Source of the DNA: Lachnoclostridium sp. An196
GTDB taxonomy: Bacteria > Bacillota > Clostridia > Lachnospirales > Lachnospiraceae
Length of the DNA: 64,000 nucleotides
Assembly: GCF_002160135.1 (NCBI RefSeq)
Contig: NZ_NFJZ01000001.1
Coordinates: 1 to 64,000, forward strand
Direction of reading: 5' to 3'
Part shown: piece by piece, positions 55,885 to 64,000 of the stretch
Layout of the letters: every line of letters begins with the position of its first letter
How positions within the stretch are numbered: the stretch's first letter is position 1
The notes under the pieces: model-generated
The model's input: the letters and a program-made list of their open reading frames with translations, nothing else
What the model was told of the DNA's origin: nothing
The model's database searches: none
Program-made: the position numbers and the translations under genes

Positions 55885-57779
55885 AAAAGCTGGGCCAATG
55901 TATCGGCAGGCAGAGAAACTGGATCTATGCTGTTTTCGCCTGTTTCGCGCTGATGATATCGCTGAATACAGATCTGAGTGAGATCAGCGCCGAAGCGGCT
56001 GCAGGCGGTTTCTGGAATCTGCTGGCGGGATACATAAAAAAATTGGAGTATCTGCTTCCGGTGTTTACCTATCGGGATGCGCTGCTTGCGTTTTTTATTT
56101 TTTTCTTTTTTCAAAAAGCCGGAGAGGAATGGGATACGCAGATTTCCCGGTGGACATACCGGATGCCGGCGGCACTGACCGCATTTTTTCTGGTGTTCGG
56201 TTACAGCTTCCGATATACCAATTCATGGGATTTAATTTTCATGGATACATTCCATCTTCTGGTATCTGCACTGATGATGGCGGGATATTATTTCCTGTTC
56301 TCCAGAATTTACAGCCAGTTTCTTTACCGGATCTGCAGAATGGCCTCTGAAAGGGGCGTAAATGCGAGACCGTGGAAAGCAACGGAGTGGATCTTTGAAA
56401 AGCATGCGTTTTGGGGACCCTTTCTGGTGATTCTGCTGTTCTGGGCGCCGTATATCCTGGCGAAATTCCCAGGAGCCGCCATGCCGGAGACGCTGGCGGA
56501 AATGAGGCAGTTTTACTGGAACGACATTAACAATTATTACCCGCCGTTCCATACGGTGACCATGAGTCTGATCATGCAGCTCGGCAATCTGATACATTCG
56601 TATACGCTTGGATTTTTCCTGAATCTGGTATTGCAGCTCGCTCTTCTTTTGTCGGCGTTCTCTTATGGGTTCGTTCTGATGAAACGGTGGAAGACTCCGT
56701 ACATGATCCGCTATGCATCGCTTGCCATTATCTGTATTGTACAGTTTTTCCCGATGGAATCTACAATCGTGGAGAAAGATGTCCCCTATACAGCGTGCGT
56801 AATTTTCCTGGTGCTGCTGCTCTACGAACTGGTGCGGACGATTCGGGCGGACGAGGTGTATTCCTGGAAAAAGATGGTTGGCATGGTTCTGGTCTGTATG
56901 GGAGTGGCCTGCAACCGGAATGAAGGATTCTATTTAATTCTGGTATCCGGCATCGCCGTGGCGGTATATGTGTTCCGGATTTTATGGAACGGGCATCGGA
57001 CGAACTGTATCCGGATCATGACGGCAGTTCTGCTGCCGCTCCTGCTTTTTGCCGGTTATCAGAAGGTCCTGCTGCCTGCCTGCGGAGTGACAGACAACGG
57101 CCCGAAAGAAGCTTTGTCTATCCCGTTCCAACAGACGGCGCGATATGTCCGGGATTATGGGGATGAAGTGACAGAGGAAGAGGCGGAAATCATAGGACAG
57201 GTGCTGGATTATGAGAATCTGGCAGAGCTGTATGACCCGATTACATCCGATCCGGTGAAATATACCTATCACGCGGAGGCGACAGGGGATCTGCTGGATT
57301 ATTTTGGCGTGTGGTTCCGACAGCTTCTGAAGCACCCGGGCAGCGCGGTGGAAGCTACGATGAACAATGCTTATGGTTGGTTTTATCAGGAAGGGTACGC
57401 CCATAATTACCTGATGACGCCCACAATCGACGGGCAGGAAATCCGCTGGGAGATTGTGCAGCCGGAGAAACTTGCAGGGGTGCGCCAGGTGATGGAGCGT
57501 GTGGCCAAACTGTTGTCAAGAGTACCGGTCGTCAACTGGTTTGAAAATGCCGGTTTTGTATCCTGGATGACGATTCTGGCGGCAGCGGTGTGGATCGGCT
57601 CCGGACGGAAAAAATACCTGCTTTCCGCACTGCCTCTGCTGGTCGCGCTGCTGGTATGCGTGGCGTCGCCCACGTTCAATTATCAGGTCCGGTATATCAT
57701 GCCGGTGATGTTCTGCGTTCCGTATTTGCTGCCGATGGTGCTGCAGAGCCTGACAGAGAAAAGAGAACGGGAGCGCTAA
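55878..57779 (+). CDS. DUF6020-like polytopic membrane protein
   Basis: The 633-residue protein has about 12-13 membrane helices and an extracytoplasmic region rich in acidic residues, including FYWNDINNYYPPFHTV near residue 213. The layout resembles GT-C-type glycosyltransferases and matches clostridial proteins annotated as DUF6020. It likely modifies a surface glycan together with the DUF2142 and GT2 proteins. Its 3' end forms one arm of a terminator shared with the convergent deacetylase gene. Confidence 0.8.
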   Translation: MLKKLGQCIGRQRNWIYAVFACFALMISLNTDLSEISAEAAAGGFWNLLAGYIKKLEYLLPVFTYRDALLAFFIFFFFQKAGEEWDTQISRWTYRMPAALTAFFLVFGYSFRYTNSWDLIFMDTFHLLVSALMMAGYYFLFSRIYSQFLYRICRMASERGVNARPWKATEWIFEKHAFWGPFLVILLFWAPYILAKFPGAAMPETLAEMRQFYWNDINNYYPPFHTVTMSLIMQLGNLIHSYTLGFFLNLVLQLALLLSAFSYGFVLMKRWKTPYMIRYASLAIICIVQFFPMESTIVEKDVPYTACVIFLVLLLYELVRTIRADEVYSWKKMVGMVLVCMGVACNRNEGFYLILVSGIAVAVYVFRILWNGHRTNCIRIMTAVLLPLLLFAGYQKVLLPACGVTDNGPKEALSIPFQQTARYVRDYGDEVTEEEAEIIGQVLDYENLAELYDPITSDPVKYTYHAEATGDLLDYFGVWFRQLLKHPGSAVEATMNNAYGWFYQEGYAHNYLMTPTIDGQEIRWEIVQPEKLAGVRQVMERVAKLLSRVPVVNWFENAGFVSWMTILAAAVWIGSGRKKYLLSALPLLVALLVCVASPTFNYQVRYIMPVMFCVPYLLPMVLQSLTEKRERER

Positions 57780-57792
57780 ATCAGCTCCCGTT
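57766..57792. terminator. Bidirectional terminator inside two convergent gene ends
   Basis: AACGGGAGC (57766-57774) pairs with GCTCCCGTT (57784-57792), perfect nine pairs and a nine-base loop. The loop contains both stop codons region (57777-57783), so each arm lies in the coding sequence of one of the two convergent genes. U tracts are short in both directions. Confidence 0.65.
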
Positions 57793-58548
57793 TACAAATT
57801 GGCGGCCTTCGTGGTCCATTTCGTAGTTCTCAGTGTAGATCAGTTCCGAAATGGGGACGATCTCGTACCCTTTGTCTGTGAGGCCGGTGATGACCTGTTC
57901 CAGCGCGTCTTTTGTATAGGTGGCGCCATTGTGCATCAGGATGATGGATCCATTGCCCAGATGCGGATGATCCACTACCTTGGACACGATGGCGTCCGCA
58001 CCATAGTCTTTCCAGTCCAGACTGTCCACGTCCCATTGAATCACATGGTATCCCAGTCCATTGGCGGCTTCGATCAGCGTGTCGTTATAGTCGCCGTAAG
58101 GAGGACGGAACAAAAACATGTCTTTGCCGGTCAGCTCTTTGACTTTATCGTGTACTTTCTGGATCTCGTCTTTGCATTCTTCCGCACTCAGCTGGGACAT
58201 CTGCTTGTGATTTTCACTGTGATTTCCCAGATCATGTCCTGCGTCCGAAATCGCTTTTACATCTTCCGGATAAGATTCTACCCATCCTCCGGTCATGAAA
58301 AATGTAGTTTTAATGTTGTGCTTTGCCAGGATGGAGAGAAGATCGTTGGTGTCTTCATTTCCCCACGCCGCGTCAAAACTCAAGGAGACTTTCGGCGCTT
58401 CGGTCTGCACGCAGTAGATTGGGAGTCTGCGGCTTTCAACCAGGGCGGAGGCGGGAACGGTGTCTTCTCCGAAAAAAATTGTGCCAACCAGCACAACAGT
58501 CAGGCAGAGCGCAAGGATACCTGCTTTTGAGAGGAACAAGTGTTTCAT
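57781..58548 (-). CDS. PdaB-like polysaccharide deacetylase
   Basis: The 255-residue protein has an N-terminal signal-anchor (about 8-27) and a NodB-type deacetylase domain (about 50-245). SFDAAWGNEDT replaces the classical TFDDG as in PdaB, followed by the metal-binding HSENH in GNHSENHKQM, RPPYGDYN and ILMHNG. PdaB acts in spore cortex muramic-lactam formation or late sporulation in Bacillus; other members deacetylate wall or surface glycans. It lies between surface-glycan genes and an LCP ligase, convergent with the DUF6020 gene. Confidence 0.9.
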   Translation of the reverse strand: MKHLFLSKAGILALCLTVVLVGTIFFGEDTVPASALVESRRLPIYCVQTEAPKVSLSFDAAWGNEDTNDLLSILAKHNIKTTFFMTGGWVESYPEDVKAISDAGHDLGNHSENHKQMSQLSAEECKDEIQKVHDKVKELTGKDMFLFRPPYGDYNDTLIEAANGLGYHVIQWDVDSLDWKDYGADAIVSKVVDHPHLGNGSIILMHNGATYTKDALEQVITGLTDKGYEIVPISELIYTENYEMDHEGRQFVNGS

Positions 58549-58630
58549 AGATACTCCGCAGGATATTTCTTGTTTCTATGTGTATGAGATTTTTAAGAAA
58601 ATCATGACAAATTGTTCGGCTCGTGTTTCA

Positions 58631-58659
58631 TTGAAAACAGAAAAAGAATGAGGTATAAT
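58631..58659 (+). promoter_or_regulatory. Sigma-A promoter of the LCP gene
   Basis: TTGAAA (58631-58636) is followed after 17 bases by a perfect TATAAT (58654-58659). The ATG of the LCP gene is 45 bases downstream. Confidence 0.8.
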
Positions 58660-58704
58660 AATACATCATTATTTTTTTGAGCATTATACGAGGAGATTGT
58701 AAAT

Positions 58705-59700
58705 ATGAAAATAAAAAGTGAAGAAAAAGGGACGGAAAAGAAGAAACGCAAAAAGAAAAAAATGCACCCGTTTGTCAGGGGATTTCTGGGATGCATGGTT
58801 GTACTTGTACTGCTGCTTGGCGCAGCCGGCTTTCTGGCGGGCGGCTTTTTGTATGGGAGGTTAAATTATCAGGAAATAGATTCTTTGTCAAGCGAGCCGT
58901 TTAAAGAAGAGGGTGTAAAAAATATTCTCCTGATCGGCAATGACTCCAGAACAGATGACGAAAGCGGGCGTTCCGACGCGATGATTCTAGTCTCCATCAG
59001 CAGCAGGACCAATTCGATTCATCTGACTTCATTTTTGAGAGATATGTATGTAGACATTCCGGGACATGACGGCAATCGTTTAAACGCCGCATATGCCTAC
59101 GGCGGCCCGGAGCTTTTGATGGAAACCCTGGAGGAAAACTTTGATATTGAGGTAAACCGCTATATGCTTGTGAATTTCCAGGCATTTGCGAATCTGATAG
59201 ATGCCGTTGGCGGTATAGAACTGGATGTGACAAATGAAGAAGTTCAGTATATTAACGGATATCTGGTAGAGTATAATCAGCTGGAAGGCAGGCCGGAAGG
59301 TACAGATTACCTGGATACATCCCTCAGCGGGAATATTCATCTGAATGGGCCTCAGGCCCTGGCATACTGCCGTAACCGCTATATCGGCACGGACTTTGCA
59401 AGGACGGAGAGACAAAGGAAGGTCATAGCAGCCGCGGTAAAAAAGGCTCCGCTGGCGCTGGCGACAAACGGAAGCGAACTGATCGACGGCGTAATGTCGA
59501 ATATAACTACCAATCTGACAAGTTCAGAATTCAGAGGCCTGTTGCTGCAGGCGCCGGCCATGATGACCTATGAGATGGTTCAGGGAAGTATCCCGCAGGA
59601 AGGAACGTACTCGAACGCAACGATCAGAGGCATGGCAGTTCTGGAAGTGGATTTTGAAGCGAATAAAGAATACATACAGACGGAAATATACGGAAAGTAG
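58705..59700 (+). CDS. LytR-CpsA-Psr (LCP) family protein
   Basis: The 331-residue protein has a very Lys-rich cytoplasmic N-terminus, one membrane helix (about 27-50) and an extracellular LCP domain (about 70-265). Conserved elements are LIGNDSR, SDAMILVSI, SFLRDMYVDIPG, RLNAAYAYGG, DAVGGIELDV and YCRNRYIGTDFARTERQRKV, including the Arg and Asp residues of the active site. LCP enzymes attach undecaprenyl-linked teichoic acid or capsule to peptidoglycan. It is the likely last step for the glycan made by the genes upstream. AGGAGAT precedes the ATG. Confidence 0.94.
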   Translation: MKIKSEEKGTEKKKRKKKKMHPFVRGFLGCMVVLVLLLGAAGFLAGGFLYGRLNYQEIDSLSSEPFKEEGVKNILLIGNDSRTDDESGRSDAMILVSISSRTNSIHLTSFLRDMYVDIPGHDGNRLNAAYAYGGPELLMETLEENFDIEVNRYMLVNFQAFANLIDAVGGIELDVTNEEVQYINGYLVEYNQLEGRPEGTDYLDTSLSGNIHLNGPQALAYCRNRYIGTDFARTERQRKVIAAAVKKAPLALATNGSELIDGVMSNITTNLTSSEFRGLLLQAPAMMTYEMVQGSIPQEGTYSNATIRGMAVLEVDFEANKEYIQTEIYGK

Positions 59701-59714
59701 ATTTTTGCTCTGTA

Positions 59715-59757
59715 CCGCAAAAGACCGGTGCGCGTTGTCCGCACCGGTCTTTTGCGG
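59715..59757 (+). terminator. Strong hairpin terminator after the LCP gene
   Basis: An 18-pair perfect stem (59715-59732 with 59740-59757) encloses a seven-base loop. T-rich sequence lies inside the 3' arm (GGTCTTTTGCGG) rather than after it. Termination is likely but not of the textbook form, and the palindrome works on both strands. Confidence 0.7.
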
Positions 59758-59780
59758 GAATCATGAGGTTAAAAAGTGGG

Positions 59781-59809
59781 TTGTGCATTCATTTGTTTAT
59801 GAGTATAAT
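59781..59809 (+). promoter_or_regulatory. Promoter of the thrE-lrgAB-type operon
   Basis: TTGTGC (59781-59786) is followed after 17 bases by a perfect TATAAT (59804-59809), about 30 bases before the ATG at 59840. Confidence 0.7.
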
Positions 59810-59839
59810 GGTACCGTTTGAGAAAGGATCAGAACTAAA

Positions 59840-60622
59840 ATGGGAAAAGAAGATAAAAGAGAAGCCTTAAATGTAGCCTTTCTTGCAGGGGATATTCTCC
59901 TGGCCAGCGGAGCGGAGATTTTTCGCGTGGAAGAGACGATTTTTCGTATTGCGCAGGCATATGGGGTAGAATCCAGCGATGCCTTTGTGTTGAGCAGCGG
60001 CATTTTCCTGACGGCGGGAAATGACAGAGAAGCAGACTTTGCAAGGGTTCTTCATATTCCGCTCAGCGCGGCCCGGCTGGACAGGGTGACTGAAGTGAAT
60101 CAGCTTTCCAGAGAGATTGTTCAGGGAAAACATACGCCTGCTCAGGCCAGGGAGAGGCTTTTAGAGATCCAGAATATGCCGGGAAAATCAAAGCTGTGTC
60201 AGGTACTGGCTTCCGGCGTGGGAAGCGCCTGTTTTTGTTTCCTGTTTGGCGGAGACTGGCTGGACAGCGCGGCGGCATTTGCTTCGGGGCTCCTGTTATA
60301 CTTGTTTCTTTTGTATCTGGTGAGGGGAAGGCTTTCTAAAATTGCATCCAATATCTCCGGGGGAGCTCTGGTGACTTTTTGTTGTATTCTGTTGTATCAA
60401 TGTGGAATTGGTCATCAGTTGGGGCAGATGATTATCGGTTCTATCATTCCCCTGGTTCCGGGAGTAGCATTTACAACGGCGATTCGCGATATCGCGGATG
60501 AGGACTACATTGCCGGCGCGGTCAGGATGCTGGATGCGCTGCTTGTGACCTTTTGCATAGCCATGGGAGTGGGACTGGTCATGACTCTTTATCATTATCT
60601 GACAGGGGGAACGATGCTGTGA
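59840..60622 (+). CDS. ThrE-family threonine/serine exporter, large subunit (DUF1212)
   Basis: The 260-residue protein starts with a soluble part (about 1-115; AGDILLASGAEIFRVEETIF is typical) and continues with about four or five membrane helices. In Corynebacterium ThrE is a single protein exporting threonine and serine. In Firmicutes it is often split, as here, into this part and a second small membrane part encoded directly downstream. GTG of the next gene overlaps its stop codon, so both are co-translated. Confidence 0.9.
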   Translation: MGKEDKREALNVAFLAGDILLASGAEIFRVEETIFRIAQAYGVESSDAFVLSSGIFLTAGNDREADFARVLHIPLSAARLDRVTEVNQLSREIVQGKHTPAQARERLLEIQNMPGKSKLCQVLASGVGSACFCFLFGGDWLDSAAAFASGLLLYLFLLYLVRGRLSKIASNISGGALVTFCCILLYQCGIGHQLGQMIIGSIIPLVPGVAFTTAIRDIADEDYIAGAVRMLDALLVTFCIAMGVGLVMTLYHYLTGGTML

Positions 60623-61074
60623 ACGGAAGAATTATATGGGAATTTCTGGCGGCGTTCGGGGGAACGGCAGCTTTTGCCCTGCTGTTCCAGGTACCGAAAA
60701 AATATTACGGATATTGCGGTCTGATCGGCGGCTGCGGGTGGATCTGCTATAAATGCCTGCTTCCGGAATGTTCGGAACCATTGGCCGCGTTTTTCGCCAA
60801 TGTGGTCGTGGTATTTCTTTCCCGTCTGTTTGCCGTGAGAGAAAAATGCCCGGTTACAGTTTTCTTGATTTCGGGGATTTTTCCGCTGGTTCCGGGAGCG
60901 GGGATTTACTGGACTGCTTATTATATTGTAGTCAATGAACTGGAACTGGCAGGTCAGAGAGGATTCCAGACGCTGAAAATCGCGGTGGCGATTGTATTGA
61001 GTATTTTGCTCGTTTTTGAGCTTCCTCAGGGAATATTCCGCGTAAGATTTCGAAAGGAGAAAAAGACGATATGA
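60619..61074 (+). CDS. ThrE-family threonine/serine exporter, small subunit (ThrE_2)
   Basis: The 151-residue membrane protein with about four helices corresponds to the C-terminal half of ThrE; GIFPLVPGAGIYWTAYYIVV parallels the PLVPGVAF stretch of the first subunit. The GTG start at 60619 overlaps the previous stop codon (GTGA); an earlier ATG in frame lies inside the first gene and gives no homology. It ends in an ATGA overlap with the LrgA gene. Confidence 0.88.
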   Translation: MNGRIIWEFLAAFGGTAAFALLFQVPKKYYGYCGLIGGCGWICYKCLLPECSEPLAAFFANVVVVFLSRLFAVREKCPVTVFLISGIFPLVPGAGIYWTAYYIVVNELELAGQRGFQTLKIAVAIVLSILLVFELPQGIFRVRFRKEKKTI

Positions 61075-61430
61075 AATATATCAGGCAGTTTTTGATTATA
61101 CTTTTGATAACATTTCTTGGAGAGGTATGCAGATACTTGATTCCGCTGCCGGTTCCGGCGTCGATCTACGGGCTTCTTCTGTTATTGGGGGCGCTGTTGG
61201 CCGGAGTGATAAAGCTGGATCAGGTAAAGGAAGTTTCCTGTTTTCTGATTGAAATTATGCCGTTGATGTTTATCCCCGCGGCAGTGGGACTTCTGGAGTC
61301 CTGGGGGGCCTTAAGCGGCATTTTCGCGGAAGTAGCAGTGATTACGGCGGTATCTACGGTCCTGGTCATGGGAATCAGCGGAATTGTGACCCAATGGATC
61401 ATCCGGGCCGAAAGGAGGAAAGAAAAATGA
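61071..61430 (+). CDS. lrgA: CidA/LrgA-family holin-like protein
   Basis: The 119-residue protein has four membrane helices (LIILLITFLGEVCRYLIPLP and LLLLGALLAGVIKLDQV among them), matching LrgA/CidA. These proteins control murein hydrolase activity and lysis in Staphylococcus, and newer work points to pyruvate or small-acid transport by LrgAB in Bacillus. It overlaps lrgB by four bases. It shares an operon with the ThrE pair. Confidence 0.92.
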   Translation: MKYIRQFLIILLITFLGEVCRYLIPLPVPASIYGLLLLLGALLAGVIKLDQVKEVSCFLIEIMPLMFIPAAVGLLESWGALSGIFAEVAVITAVSTVLVMGISGIVTQWIIRAERRKEK

Positions 61431-62119
61431 AAGAGATGCTGTGCAGTTCTGTGTTTTTCGGCGTGATGGTCAGTGTGCTGACTTATGAACTGGGGAATTT
61501 TCTGAAAAGAAAGTTTCATCTGGCGATTTTTAACCCATTACTCGTTTCAGTAGCCGCCGTGATTGGAATGCTGCTGATTTTTCGGGTGGATTATGATTCT
61601 TATTATAACGGGGCGCAGTATTTAAGCTATCTGCTGACTCCGGCGACGGTCTGTCTTGCAGTCCCGTTGTATGAGCAGATTACGCTTCTGAAAAAACATT
61701 TTAAAGCGATTCTTGGGGGCATTTTATCCGGGGTGCTGACCAGTCTTGTGAGCATTCTGGCTATGTCTGCCGTTTTTGGGCTTTCTCATGAAGAGTATGT
61801 TACCTTGCTGCCCAAATCCATTACGACGGCGATCGGAATGGGCGTTTCGGAGGAACTGGGAGGCATCGTCACGATTACTGTGGCAGTCATTGTAATTACC
61901 GGAGTATTGGGGAATATGATCGGGGAGGCTGTCTTCCGGCTTTTCAGGATAGAGGAACCGGTGGCAAAAGGAATTGCGATTGGCTCCGCGGCACATGCGA
62001 TCGGGACAGCGAAGGCTATGGAGCTGGGAGAAGTGGAAGGAGCCATGAGCAGCCTGTCTATTGCGGTGGCGGGGCTGCTGACCGTAATCGGAGCTTCATT
62101 GTTTGCAGGTTTCTATTGA
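61427..62119 (+). CDS. lrgB: LrgB/CidB-family membrane protein
   Basis: The 230-residue protein has about six or seven helices and the LrgB signatures LPKSITTAIGMGVSEELGG and GSAAHAIGTAKAMELGEVEG. It is the partner of LrgA in the same complex. The start is the ATG at 61427 in an ATGA overlap; an ATG at 61394 lies within lrgA and is rejected. Full length for the family. Confidence 0.93.
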   Translation: MKEMLCSSVFFGVMVSVLTYELGNFLKRKFHLAIFNPLLVSVAAVIGMLLIFRVDYDSYYNGAQYLSYLLTPATVCLAVPLYEQITLLKKHFKAILGGILSGVLTSLVSILAMSAVFGLSHEEYVTLLPKSITTAIGMGVSEELGGIVTITVAVIVITGVLGNMIGEAVFRLFRIEEPVAKGIAIGSAAHAIGTAKAMELGEVEGAMSSLSIAVAGLLTVIGASLFAGFY

Positions 62120-62178
62120 AAACTGTCTGCAAACTCCATATACTGAAAGAGAAGTATTAACTGCTAAAGGGGAAGTAT

Positions 62179-63039
62179 ATGAAGTTCACATGGAAAGAAG
62201 ACGGAAGGCGTATTATTCTTATTGTTGTGGCGGCGGCGATTTCAGCTGTAAACATTAAATCTTTTGTGCGGACCGGCGGACTGTACCCGGGCGGAGTGAC
62301 GGGACTGACTTTGCTGATTCAGCGTGCGTGCGAGATGTTTTTCGGGTGGGAGATTCCGTATACCCTGGTGACCTGTCTGCTGAATTTTGGCCCGCTTTAC
62401 ATCGGTTACCGGTACCTGGGGAAAAAATTTACCCTTTATTCGTGTCTGTCGATCCTGGTGACCAGTATTCTGACAGATATTCTGCCTTCGGTTCCGATTA
62501 CCTCGGATATTTTGCTGATCTGTATTTTCGGAGGCATCATCAACGGCGCGGTTATCAGTATCTGTCTGCATCAGAATGCCACCACCGGAGGAACGGATCT
62601 GATATCCATCTATTTATCCAAGAAGAAAGGTGTGGACACCTGGAACTTGATTCTTGGGCTGAATATGGTGATCCTTCTGGCGGCAGGCCTGTTGTTCGGA
62701 TGGGACAAGGCGCTTTATTCCATCATTTTCCAGTTTGCCTCCACGCAGGTTCTCCACATGCTGTATAAGCGCTACCAGCAGAATACGCTTTTTATTGTGA
62801 CAGATCACCCCAAAGAAGTATATCTTCAGATTTACAGCCTGACGAATCATGGAGCGACGATCATACAGGGGGAAGGCTCTTATGTACATATGCAGCACAA
62901 AATCCTGTATTCCGTGGTTTCCAGTGAAGAACTGAAAGAAGTGCTGAAAGCGGTAAAAAAAGTTGATCCCAACTCTTTTATCAACGTTATCCGCACGGAG
63001 CGGGTGGTAGGTCTTTTTTATCAGAAACCCAATGAATAA
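62179..63039 (+). CDS. YitT-family membrane protein
   Basis: The 286-residue protein has about five N-terminal membrane helices (YitT/DUF161; GGLYPGGVTGLTLLI and NATTGGTDLISIYLSKKKG) and a C-terminal cytoplasmic DUF2179 domain (about 205-280; ending NVIRTERVVGLFYQKPNE). The molecular role of YitT proteins is not established. AAGGGGAAG precedes the ATG. It stands 59 bases after lrgB and may be on the same transcript. A separate promoter lies just after it. Confidence 0.92.
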   Translation: MKFTWKEDGRRIILIVVAAAISAVNIKSFVRTGGLYPGGVTGLTLLIQRACEMFFGWEIPYTLVTCLLNFGPLYIGYRYLGKKFTLYSCLSILVTSILTDILPSVPITSDILLICIFGGIINGAVISICLHQNATTGGTDLISIYLSKKKGVDTWNLILGLNMVILLAAGLLFGWDKALYSIIFQFASTQVLHMLYKRYQQNTLFIVTDHPKEVYLQIYSLTNHGATIIQGEGSYVHMQHKILYSVVSSEELKEVLKAVKKVDPNSFINVIRTERVVGLFYQKPNE

Positions 63040-63042
63040 ATC

Positions 63043-63071
63043 TTGGAAAAAGCGGGCGGACATGTTATAAT
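63043..63071 (+). promoter_or_regulatory. Promoter of the terminal glycosyltransferase gene
   Basis: TTGGAA (63043-63048) is followed after 17 bases by an extended -10 (TGTTATAAT; TATAAT at 63066-63071), 32 bases before the TTG start at 63104. Confidence 0.75.
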
Positions 63072-63103
63072 GAACCGACTATAGATTTTGAGGGAGAAAA
63101 AAC

Positions 63104-64000
63104 TTGGATAAGATAGCAGTATTGATCCCATGTTATAATGAGGAAAAGACGGTGGCGAAGGTGGTCCGGGATTTCAGGAACGTACTTCCGGAAGCGGTCG
63201 TCTACGTATATGATAATAATTCATCGGACCGGACAGCACAGCTGGCCAGGGAAGCCGGAGCGGTTGTCCGCCACGAGTACCAGCAGGGAAAGGGAAATGT
63301 GATCCGCCGGATGTTCCGTGAGGTGGATGCGGAAGTGTATCTGATGACGGATGGAGACGATACTTATCCTGCGGAGTTCGCGAGAGAGATGGCGGACAAG
63401 GTTCTTCATCACCAGGCGGATATGGTCGTGGGAGACCGGCTTTCTTCTACGTATTTTACAGAAAATAAACGGCCGTTCCACAATTTTGGCAATACGCTGG
63501 TGCGCAGTACGATCAACCGCCTGTTTCATACAGAGATCAAAGACATTATGACCGGTTACCGTGCATTCAGCTACCAGTTTGTGAAAACGTTCCCGGTTCT
63601 CTCCAAAGGTTTTGAGATTGAGACAGAGATGACGATTCATGCTGCGGATAAAAATATGCAGGTGGAGAATGTGGTGATCGAGTACCGCGACCGTCCGGAG
63701 GGTAGCAAGTCCAAACTGAATACCTATTCTGACGGAGCAAAAGTGCTGATGAGCATCGCGAAATTGTACCGCAATTATAAGCCGATGAATTTTTTCGGGC
63801 TGCTGGCCCTGGCTCTGGCGGTCGTAAGTATCGTATTTTTTATTCCCGTACTGGCAGAGTATTTGGAAACGGGACTTGTACCTAAATTCCCGACGCTGAT
63901 TGCCTGCGGTTTTGGGCTGATCGCGGCGCTCCAGTCCTTGTTCGCGGGACTGATCCTGTCTGCGGGCGCGCAGAGGAACCGCCAGGATTTTGAGATGAAT
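63104..64000 (+). CDS. Family 2 glycosyltransferase (polyprenyl-phosphate sugar synthase-like), partial
   Basis: The gene runs off the window end after 299 codons. It starts with TTG at 63104, with AGGGAG seven bases upstream; there is no ATG nearby and homology begins at once with IAVLIPCYNEEKT. The metal-binding segment is MTDGDDTYPAEF and VGDRLSS follows. Two membrane helices lie near the end (about residues 228-248 and 262-288). The pattern fits dolichol-phosphate mannose synthase-like or ArnC/GtrB-like enzymes, which load a sugar on polyprenyl phosphate for surface glycans. The C-terminus is not in the window. Confidence 0.88.
   Translation, partial: MDKIAVLIPCYNEEKTVAKVVRDFRNVLPEAVVYVYDNNSSDRTAQLAREAGAVVRHEYQQGKGNVIRRMFREVDAEVYLMTDGDDTYPAEFAREMADKVLHHQADMVVGDRLSSTYFTENKRPFHNFGNTLVRSTINRLFHTEIKDIMTGYRAFSYQFVKTFPVLSKGFEIETEMTIHAADKNMQVENVVIEYRDRPEGSKSKLNTYSDGAKVLMSIAKLYRNYKPMNFFGLLALALAVVSIVFFIPVLAEYLETGLVPKFPTLIACGFGLIAALQSLFAGLILSAGAQRNRQDFEMN

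Overview
This 64 kb window reads as a chromosome segment of an anaerobic, gut-type Firmicute (Bacillota), most likely Lachnospiraceae/Clostridia. The reasons are the Gram-positive gene set and order (uvrB-uvrA-murB-rapZ-whiA-HPr-like, cdaA-cdaR, recD2-comF), strong AGGAGG ribosome sites, sigma-A promoters of the TTGACA-17-TATAAT type, an MreB and SpoIID/PdaB-like cell-wall proteins, and moderately GC-rich coding DNA. The species cannot be fixed from sequence reading alone. No tRNA, rRNA, CRISPR array, intact insertion sequence or phage gene was seen, and no gene-free stretch exceeds 300 bases.

Layout. 1-640: the 3' remnant of an AlbA/GHKL-type regulator with a sharp 5' break. 644-3812: a class A penicillin-binding protein diverging from a KamA-family radical SAM enzyme. 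4053-21621: a 17.6 kb co-directional run of 13 tightly packed genes that I do not recognise as a described system. It holds an orphan protein, two STAND (NB-ARC-like) ATPases with helical repeats flanking a MATE transporter, an Hsp70 without a lid domain, a tandem CbbX/SpoVK-type AAA+ ATPase, three orphan membrane proteins, and four Sel1/TPR proteins, one fused to a BspA-like leucine-rich domain. 21671-26887: an AzgA-type purine permease, a PucR regulator, two URO-D-family genes truncated head to head, and an Lrp/AsnC regulator. 27054-28403: a second MATE transporter.

28621-40196 is housekeeping: UvrBA nucleotide excision repair, MurB, RapZ, WhiA, a Crh-like HPr with Glu in place of the phosphorylatable His, a methyltransferase, Hsp33 and NadE. 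40297-49303 holds a SpoIID-like/peptidoglycan-binding protein behind a structured leader, MreB, RecD2, ComF, and a c-di-AMP operon (two orphan membrane proteins, CdaA, CdaR). 49385-59700 is a cell-surface polysaccharide cluster: DUF2142 and DUF6020 membrane proteins, three consecutive GT2 glycosyltransferases, a Cof-type phosphatase, a PdaB-like deacetylase and an LCP ligase. 59840-63039 encodes small-molecule membrane proteins: a split ThrE exporter, LrgA, LrgB and YitT. The window ends inside a GT2 dolichol-phosphate-mannose-synthase-like gene.

The most promising undescribed feature is the 4053-21621 cluster. It pairs sensor-like STAND ATPases with a dedicated chaperone/unfoldase set, repeat-protein scaffolds and membrane anchors, all apparently expressed as one transcript. 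Its function is unknown. Stress or protein-quality control at the membrane, or a defence/conflict role, are hypotheses only.
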